Shown: positions 59,290 to 64,000 of the stretch, piece after piece
How the letters are laid out: each line of letters starts with the position of its first letter
How positions within the stretch are numbered: the stretch's first letter is position 1
From: Deinococcales bacterium
Lineage (GTDB): Bacteria; Deinococcota; Deinococci; Deinococcales; JAAFIG01
DNA: 64,000 nucleotides
Assembly (NCBI GenBank): GCA_025359505.1
Contig: JANYHH010000067.1
Location: 1-64,000, forward strand
Reading direction: 5' to 3'
Translations under genes and position numbers: made by a program
Notes under the pieces: generated by a model
Told to the model about the DNA's origin: nothing
Seen by the model: only the letters and a program-made list of their open reading frames with translations
The model's database searches: none

Positions 59290-59889
59290 TTAAACTTGGT
59301 CTAATAACGCCAGTAACTCCTCGATCACGAACGCGGTCATGCCCCAGATGTCCACCCCTTGCCAGTCGTAATGCAAAATCTGGCGCGGTTTTTCCACTCC
59401 AACCGGCCAGCGGCCGCCCGGCGGCGGCTCGAGGCGAAGGTCAACGCGGGGGGTGATCTGTCGCAAATCTGCTAATGGCACGCGCAGCAGCGCGGCGACC
59501 TCGCCCGATTGCGGCTCGAGGGAGGCGTCTGCTGCGATGACACCCAGCACGGGCGTGACCTGAAAGCCTTGCGGCGTCCAGACATCGTGCATCAAACCCA
59601 GCACCCGCACCGCACTCGGCTCGAGCGCGATCTCTTCAAACGCTTCGCGCAGTGCGGCTTGCATCGCGTCCTCGCCCGGCTCCAACTTGCCACCGGGGAA
59701 AGCGATTTGACCCTGATGGGTCGGCAGCGTCGCGCCGCGCTGCGTCAAAATCAACTCTGGGCGTGGGCCAGAGGTCACGGCGACCAGCACGGCTGCGCGA
59801 CGAAAGTCTGGGATGCTCAAGCTGCGCCGACTTCGTTCAATCAACAGCCGCTCGAGCCTGTCGGGGTTCACGGGCTGACTTTGAGTCAA
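59290..59889 (-). CDS. Nudix hydrolase, CoA pyrophosphatase type
   Basis: 199 residues. LPTHQGQIAFPGGKLEPGED with AALREAFEEIAL carries the UPF0035 (LLTxR-like) and Nudix elements of CoA diphosphatases, which cleave CoA to phosphopantetheine and ADP. The Nudix box has Ala where Gly is usual (EEIAL). TTG start overlapping the MazG stop (TTGA). Confidence 0.88.
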   Translation of the reverse strand: MTQSQPVNPDRLERLLIERSRRSLSIPDFRRAAVLVAVTSGPRPELILTQRGATLPTHQGQIAFPGGKLEPGEDAMQAALREAFEEIALEPSAVRVLGLMHDVWTPQGFQVTPVLGVIAADASLEPQSGEVAALLRVPLADLRQITPRVDLRLEPPPGGRWPVGVEKPRQILHYDWQGVDIWGMTAFVIEELLALLDQV

Positions 59890-60503
59890 ACCGCGTCTCG
59901 CACTCGAGCTGATAACCGCTCCCGCAGGGCGACTTCCGGGTTGACGCCCAGATCCCGCGCCCAGTTGATGACCGCCTCGAGCACATCACTAACGCCCTCG
60001 GTAGTCTCATTTGCACGCTGAACAGCGTCCACGACCGCCGCCCTCGAGCCATGTGGAGATTCTAAAATCTTGTGAATCTCCGCCCCCCGCGCCAATGCTC
60101 CCAATGCACTCGGCACACGCTCGAGCGGATGGACGGGCGGTTTGCCAGCCCGCTCGAGCGTCTTGATCGCGTTCCAATTCGTGACGACTTCATCGGCGCT
60201 GCTGGCACTCACCTCGCCAAAAATGTGTGGGTGACGGCGAATCAGCTTTTCCACGATCTGCGTTTCGACCGTCTGATACGAAAAACTACCCTGCTCCTCG
60301 GCGATCACGCTGTGAAACGCAACCTGTAACAACACGTCGCCCAGCTCGCCCGCCAGTTCCGTTGGATCGCCACCAATCGCGTCCACCGCTTCGGCTGCCT
60401 CCTCGAGCATATAGATTTTTAGGGATTCGTGCGTCTGCTCCCTGTCCCACGGGCAACCATCTGGGGCGCGAAGTTGGCGCATGACCTCGAGTAAACGCTG
60501 CAT
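59886..60503 (-). CDS. mazG: MazG nucleoside triphosphate pyrophosphohydrolase
   Basis: 205 residues. Hydrolyses NTPs and aberrant dNTPs. CPWDREQTHESLKIYMLEEA with the metal-binding EEAAE and ELGDVLLQVAFHS is diagnostic. A single MazG domain plus a helical tail, shorter than E. coli MazG (two domains). Coupled to the Nudix gene, two house-cleaning enzymes in one operon. Confidence 0.93.
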   Translation of the reverse strand: MQRLLEVMRQLRAPDGCPWDREQTHESLKIYMLEEAAEAVDAIGGDPTELAGELGDVLLQVAFHSVIAEEQGSFSYQTVETQIVEKLIRRHPHIFGEVSASSADEVVTNWNAIKTLERAGKPPVHPLERVPSALGALARGAEIHKILESPHGSRAAVVDAVQRANETTEGVSDVLEAVINWARDLGVNPEVALRERLSARVRDAV

Positions 60504-60565
60504 GCGCTGATTTTACTCGAGGGTCAGCGATTCAATTGTCCGATTTCAAAGTTCGGTCGATGCGT

Positions 60566-61321
60566 TCATGCGATCTCGAGAATCGTGCGTTGCTGAACCC
60601 AATCGTCACTGATGACCTGCCCATCGGAGAGCTTGACGCACCGCTGGGCGAATGCCCCGACTCGAGGATCGTGCGTGACGAGCACCACGGACGCGCCCTG
60701 CTCGTGCAATTGATCAAACAGCGAAAGGATTTCGTCGCCGCCCTCTTTTGACAGGTTTCCCGTCGGTTCGTCTGCTAAGAGCACCGTCGGCTCGGTGACC
60801 ATCGCTCGAGCAATCGCCACGCGTTGTTGTTGCCCACCCGAGAGTTGCATCGGGTAGTGTCCCATGCGGTCGCCGAGTCCGACCGCTTCCAAATAGGCCC
60901 GCGCTTGCTCGCGGCGCACGCGGGCAGCGATGCGAGCGTAAACCAGCGGAACCTCGACGTTCTCGAGCGCCGTCAACTCTGGGAAGAGGTTATAGGCTTG
61001 GAACACGAAACCGAAGTGCTGGTTGCGAATTCGCGCCAGTTCCGCGTCGGGCAGCCGCGTGATGTCATAACCCTCGAGTTCGTAGCTGCCCTCGGTGGCG
61101 ACATCGAGCGCCCCGAGAATCTGCATCAGCGTGCTTTTTCCAGAACCCGATGAACCCATGATCGACACGAACTCGCCACGGTCAATCACCAAATCAACGC
61201 CGTTCAGCGCAGCGACCACGCCGTCACCGATGGCATAGCGCTTGACGATCCCCTCGAGCCGGATCATCGAAGGTTGTCCATCTTTGGGTACGGATTGCTG
61301 CGTTGCTGCTTCTAGGCTCAT
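60566..61321 (-). CDS. ABC transporter ATPase, MacB/LolD type
   Basis: 251 residues. Walker [11 protein letters not shown] (55-64), signature LSGGQQQR, Walker [12 protein letters not shown] and H-loop VLVTHD. Works with the membrane permease and periplasmic adaptor encoded just upstream (minus strand). The N-terminal about 18 residues are not conserved; Met19 (MIRLEG) could be the true start. Overlaps the adaptor gene by 4 bases (ATGA). Confidence 0.93.
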   Translation of the reverse strand: MSLEAATQQSVPKDGQPSMIRLEGIVKRYAIGDGVVAALNGVDLVIDRGEFVSIMGSSGSGKSTLMQILGALDVATEGSYELEGYDITRLPDAELARIRNQHFGFVFQAYNLFPELTALENVEVPLVYARIAARVRREQARAYLEAVGLGDRMGHYPMQLSGGQQQRVAIARAMVTEPTVLLADEPTGNLSKEGGDEILSLFDQLHEQGASVVLVTHDPRVGAFAQRCVKLSDGQVISDDWVQQRTILEIA

Positions 61322-62874
61322 CGTAGTTCTCCCCCTGCGGACACTTGGATCTGTGCTTGGTCTTTGAAGGCTTCGACGCTCGAGGTGATCACGCGAGTGC
61401 CTGCTGATAGCCCCGAGGTGATTTCGATCAGGTTGGCGTTCGATGCGCCGAAACTCACGTCGGTTCGGCTGGCGCTGCCGTCTGGCGCAAGGACATACGC
61501 GATGCGTTCGCCGCCCGTGGTGATGAACGCGCCGCGCGGCAGGGTCGGTACGTCGCGCCTACGCCCGACGGTGATCTCGAGGCTCGCGCCCGAATTGGGT
61601 CGCGGCGGTGTGGTCGCACCTGTCGCTTGGTTTGAAAACAGTAGCCGCACCGTCACGTTGACCGTCGAACCGTTCGCGGTTTTAACCGCCTGCGCCGCCA
61701 TGCGAGCGACTTTGCCAGTGAACGCCTGATTGCCGACCCGGATTCGCACCATCTGCCCCGGTTGCACCCGCGCCGCCGAGAGCGCATCCACGCTGCTCTC
61801 GACGATTAATTGCGACAGATCGGCGAGGGTCAGCAGTTTGGCGGACACGGCGATATCTTGCCCGACCCGGATCGGCAGCGCCACCACGCGACCCGCGAAG
61901 GAAGCCCTGACGCTGAGGTTCTCGAGCTTCGCCGCCGTGCGCTTTGAATCCTGCTGGGCGTCGCTCAGGTTGCGCTGCGCGATCTCGAGGCTCAGGCGAC
62001 CCGCCGCTCGAGCGTCGCGCAGTGCCAACGCCAGATTGTCGGCTGACCGTTGCACCGCCTCGAGTTTCTGCCGCGCCGCGTCAACGTTGATTCGCGCCTC
62101 ACCACCCAGCGCGTACAGCGATTCGAGGCGGGTCAGCTCGAGCGTGAGATTCACCGCGCTTGAGCGAGCATCACCCAACTTCGCGTTCGCCTCGCGCTCG
62201 GATTGCTGGGCGGACAACCGCGCTTGCGCCAACGCGTCCGCGTTTTTGCTGACGGTTTTCTCACTGTCGCGCAGGGCCTGCTCGAGATCAGGTGAGAAGA
62301 GTTTCACCAGCACTTGACCCGCTTTCACGTCCTGCCCTTCTTTCACCAGCAACGCCTGCACGGTCGCTGCAACCTTGGCGTTCACGTCCAGCACGTCTCT
62401 GGGGGCGACCGTGCCGCTGCTCGAGACCGTCTCCTCGATGGTGCTGTTGGTGACGGTCGCGGCCGTGAATTGACGCAGCACGTAGACAGAGTTCTGCGGG
62501 CGCAGCACCATGAATGGCACGATCACCAACGCGCTCAGCACCGCCACCGCGAACAGCAGCAGTGGCCACTGACTGCGCTTGCGCTCAGCCTTCAATTTCT
62601 CTGGCTTGCCGATGATGCTTTTGTTCAGCGCTCCGCGAATCGGTAGTGTCCCACGGCTTGGCAAGGCTCGAGTCGCCGCTCGAGGTGAGCTTTGTGGGTC
62701 GGTGAGGGTTGGCGGCTGCTTCGCGTCCAATGCTGATGGCTGCCGTGGCGGGGCGACGGATGGTTTCGGCTTCACGTCGTCTGAACTCGAGCGCACGCCA
62801 CCGAGCTTCGGCGGTGCGCCCGCCTTCAGTGTTTTGGGCGGAATGCCACGCGGTTTGTGATCGCGGTCACTCAT
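61318..62874 (-). CDS. HlyD/MacA-like membrane fusion protein
   Basis: 518 residues. Cytoplasmic Pro/Lys-rich N-terminus, one membrane helix (WPLLLFAVAVLSALVIVPFM), a biotinyl-lipoyl-like domain (VNAKVAATVQALLVKEGQDV), long coiled coil (ALRDSEKTVSKNADALAQAR) and beta-barrel domain (VPTLPRGAFITTGGERIAYV). Bridges permease and outer membrane. A 90-residue cytoplasmic extension before the helix is unusual. Confidence 0.92.
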   Translation of the reverse strand: MSDRDHKPRGIPPKTLKAGAPPKLGGVRSSSDDVKPKPSVAPPRQPSALDAKQPPTLTDPQSSPRAATRALPSRGTLPIRGALNKSIIGKPEKLKAERKRSQWPLLLFAVAVLSALVIVPFMVLRPQNSVYVLRQFTAATVTNSTIEETVSSSGTVAPRDVLDVNAKVAATVQALLVKEGQDVKAGQVLVKLFSPDLEQALRDSEKTVSKNADALAQARLSAQQSEREANAKLGDARSSAVNLTLELTRLESLYALGGEARINVDAARQKLEAVQRSADNLALALRDARAAGRLSLEIAQRNLSDAQQDSKRTAAKLENLSVRASFAGRVVALPIRVGQDIAVSAKLLTLADLSQLIVESSVDALSAARVQPGQMVRIRVGNQAFTGKVARMAAQAVKTANGSTVNVTVRLLFSNQATGATTPPRPNSGASLEITVGRRRDVPTLPRGAFITTGGERIAYVLAPDGSASRTDVSFGASNANLIEITSGLSAGTRVITSSVEAFKDQAQIQVSAGGELR

Positions 62875-64000
62875 ACTTCCCTCAACGCATCCATCGGTTT
62901 GAGTCTCGAGGCGAGTGCGGCCGGGTACAGCCCGAGGGCGATGCTGACGAACAGCATCAGCGCGATCACCTGCGCGGCGACGACTGGGGAAAACGTCAGA
63001 CCTTTGGCGAACAAAAACGCGCCTGTCGATTGTTGCAGAATCGGTAAAACCGCTGCCGTCAGCACCGTCCCCGATATGGTTCCTAGAACTGAGATCACCA
63101 GAGCGTAGGCGAGCACTTCGATGACAATCGCACTGCGGGTCGCGCCCAGTGCGCGACGCATCCCGATCTCGCGGGTGCGTTCGGCGATGTCCACGAGCTG
63201 AATCGAGAACACACCGACCAACGAGGCGATCAGCATGATGATCGCAAATCCAGTGAACAGCAGCGCCTGCGGATCGAATCTCGGGTCTTCAAAAAAAGAG
63301 GTTGTGCTGGTGGTCGTGTAGACCGCCCCCTTGAACTCCCTGAACAAGTCGTCGCTCTGAAAGAGTTTGCGGGTCGCCTCGAGCGCTTGACCTCGCGCCG
63401 ATGATCGCAAGCCGAGTTTAGCCTTGACGATCAAGGTCACCGGAGGATCGGAAAACCGACTCGAGACGCGCGGGAACGGCTCGTAAACGTAGGTCTGCGT
63501 CGAGGCCGTCTCAGTGACGAGCGGGTCTTGAAACACGCCGACCACCTGACGCGGCGCGTATGGCGCGGGCGAGAACCCGGATGTGAACTGCACGATTTGC
63601 CCGACCGCTTCCCCCTGCCCGAACACGGCTTTCGCCACGGATTCCGCGATCAGCAGCGGCACTGTGCCGCGCTGAAGGTCTGCCTCGGTGAAAAAACTTC
63701 CCCTGATCAGTCTCGGCGGGTTGATATTGAAATACGCCGGATTGACGGCGGCGCTGCTGAAGACCTTGAAGCGCTGCCCGCCGCGCTCGAGGTACGCGGG
63801 GAAGGCTTGCGCGTAGCCCTCGACCGCTTCGGCGTCGGGAATCAACGGTTTGTACTTGCCCAGATCATCGCTCGAGAAAAGCTGATAGGCGATGGCGTTC
63901 GCCGAGCTGACCTCGCCAGCGATCACGTAGAACACGTCGCTCGGCAGGGTCGCCAAGTTTCTGGCTTGCAGCAACGTCAGCGCCAGCGTCACCGCCAGCG
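62871..64000 (-). CDS. MacB-like ABC permease, 5' end beyond window
   Basis: Partial, at least 376 residues and open to the window edge. The periplasmic core domain (GGQRFKVFSSAAVNPAYFNI and AVFGQGEAVGQIVQF) is followed by the FtsX helices AIIMLIASLVGVFSIQLVDI, ERTREIGMRRALGATRSAIV (a signature) and the C-terminal RLKPMDALREV. With the two genes downstream it makes a MacAB-type tripartite efflux or lipoprotein-export pump. Its stop overlaps the adaptor start (ATGA). Confidence 0.92.
   Translation of the reverse strand, partial: LAVTLALTLLQARNLATLPSDVFYVIAGEVSSANAIAYQLFSSDDLGKYKPLIPDAEAVEGYAQAFPAYLERGGQRFKVFSSAAVNPAYFNINPPRLIRGSFFTEADLQRGTVPLLIAESVAKAVFGQGEAVGQIVQFTSGFSPAPYAPRQVVGVFQDPLVTETASTQTYVYEPFPRVSSRFSDPPVTLIVKAKLGLRSSARGQALEATRKLFQSDDLFREFKGAVYTTTSTTSFFEDPRFDPQALLFTGFAIIMLIASLVGVFSIQLVDIAERTREIGMRRALGATRSAIVIEVLAYALVISVLGTISGTVLTAAVLPILQQSTGAFLFAKGLTFSPVVAAQVIALMLFVSIALGLYPAALASRLKPMDALREV

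Overview
The window looks like chromosomal DNA of a GC-rich bacterium. Many genes have a TANNNT -10 hexamer only 5-9 nt in front of the start codon, i.e. leaderless transcripts, which together with AfsR/SARP-like TPR regulators, methylglyoxal synthase, GTP cyclohydrolase IB and PilT/ComEA-type genes suggests the Deinococcota (Deinococcus/Truepera lineage). That placement is inference; there is no rRNA to test it. The hexamer CTCGAG is scattered everywhere at very high density, in genes, between genes and inside hairpins.

Layout. 1-2.6 kb: end of an unknown gene, an AT-rich orphan ORF, a thiolase and a secreted protein. 2.7-10.2 kb: PilT, a metzincin-like lipoprotein, an M23 peptidase with a C-terminal beta-propeller-like region, a Phd/VapC toxin-antitoxin pair and an ABC exporter. 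10.26-15.18 kb: an AT-rich integrative element with a large serine recombinase, a candidate HUH Rep-like protein and small cargo genes, bounded by a 12-bp repeat and inserted between a small membrane-protein gene and its own terminator. 15.2-20.8 kb: rhodanese, EamA transporter and a tight glmM-rbfA-ybgC-vanW-lapA-like series. 20.8-24.2 kb: potABC-like polyamine transporter genes without a potD. 24.4-30.3 kb: ruvB, a SARP-type regulator, an MBL hydrolase, mgsA and folE2. 30.6-44 kb: a NarL-type regulator, SAM hydrolase, PAP2 phosphatase, mobA, YidB-like, ComEA-like, M48 protease, DedA/TVP38-like, DUF309, TPR protein, Hsp20, ppa, miaA, B12-binding protein, CDP-alcohol transferase, Nudix, SDR and an IS3 remnant. 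44.3-45.7 kb: a two-gene module with an 18-fold SLxx repeat protein. 46.2-49 kb: tRNA-Gln and tRNA-Glu, an IMPDH/GMPR enzyme, modA and a small secreted protein. 49.2-54.8 kb: a LacI-regulated sugar ABC operon with two solute-binding proteins. 54.8-59.1 kb: a queuosine-precursor transporter, a 53-residue secreted-peptide gene divergent from a TPR-BTAD regulator, and an HD-GYP protein. 59.3-64 kb: Nudix CoA hydrolase, MazG and a MacAB-like efflux system cut by the window edge.

Most notable: (i) the unrecognised 53-aa peptide gene (two copies of ASGATAFGGG, signal peptide, strong terminator) lying 32 bp from a divergent TPR regulator whose sensor half has foreign base composition, a candidate peptide-signalling pair; (ii) the integrative element with an attB that can be reconstructed exactly; (iii) the highly iterated CTCGAG palindrome, also present in the AT-rich element; (iv) the SLxx-repeat module.
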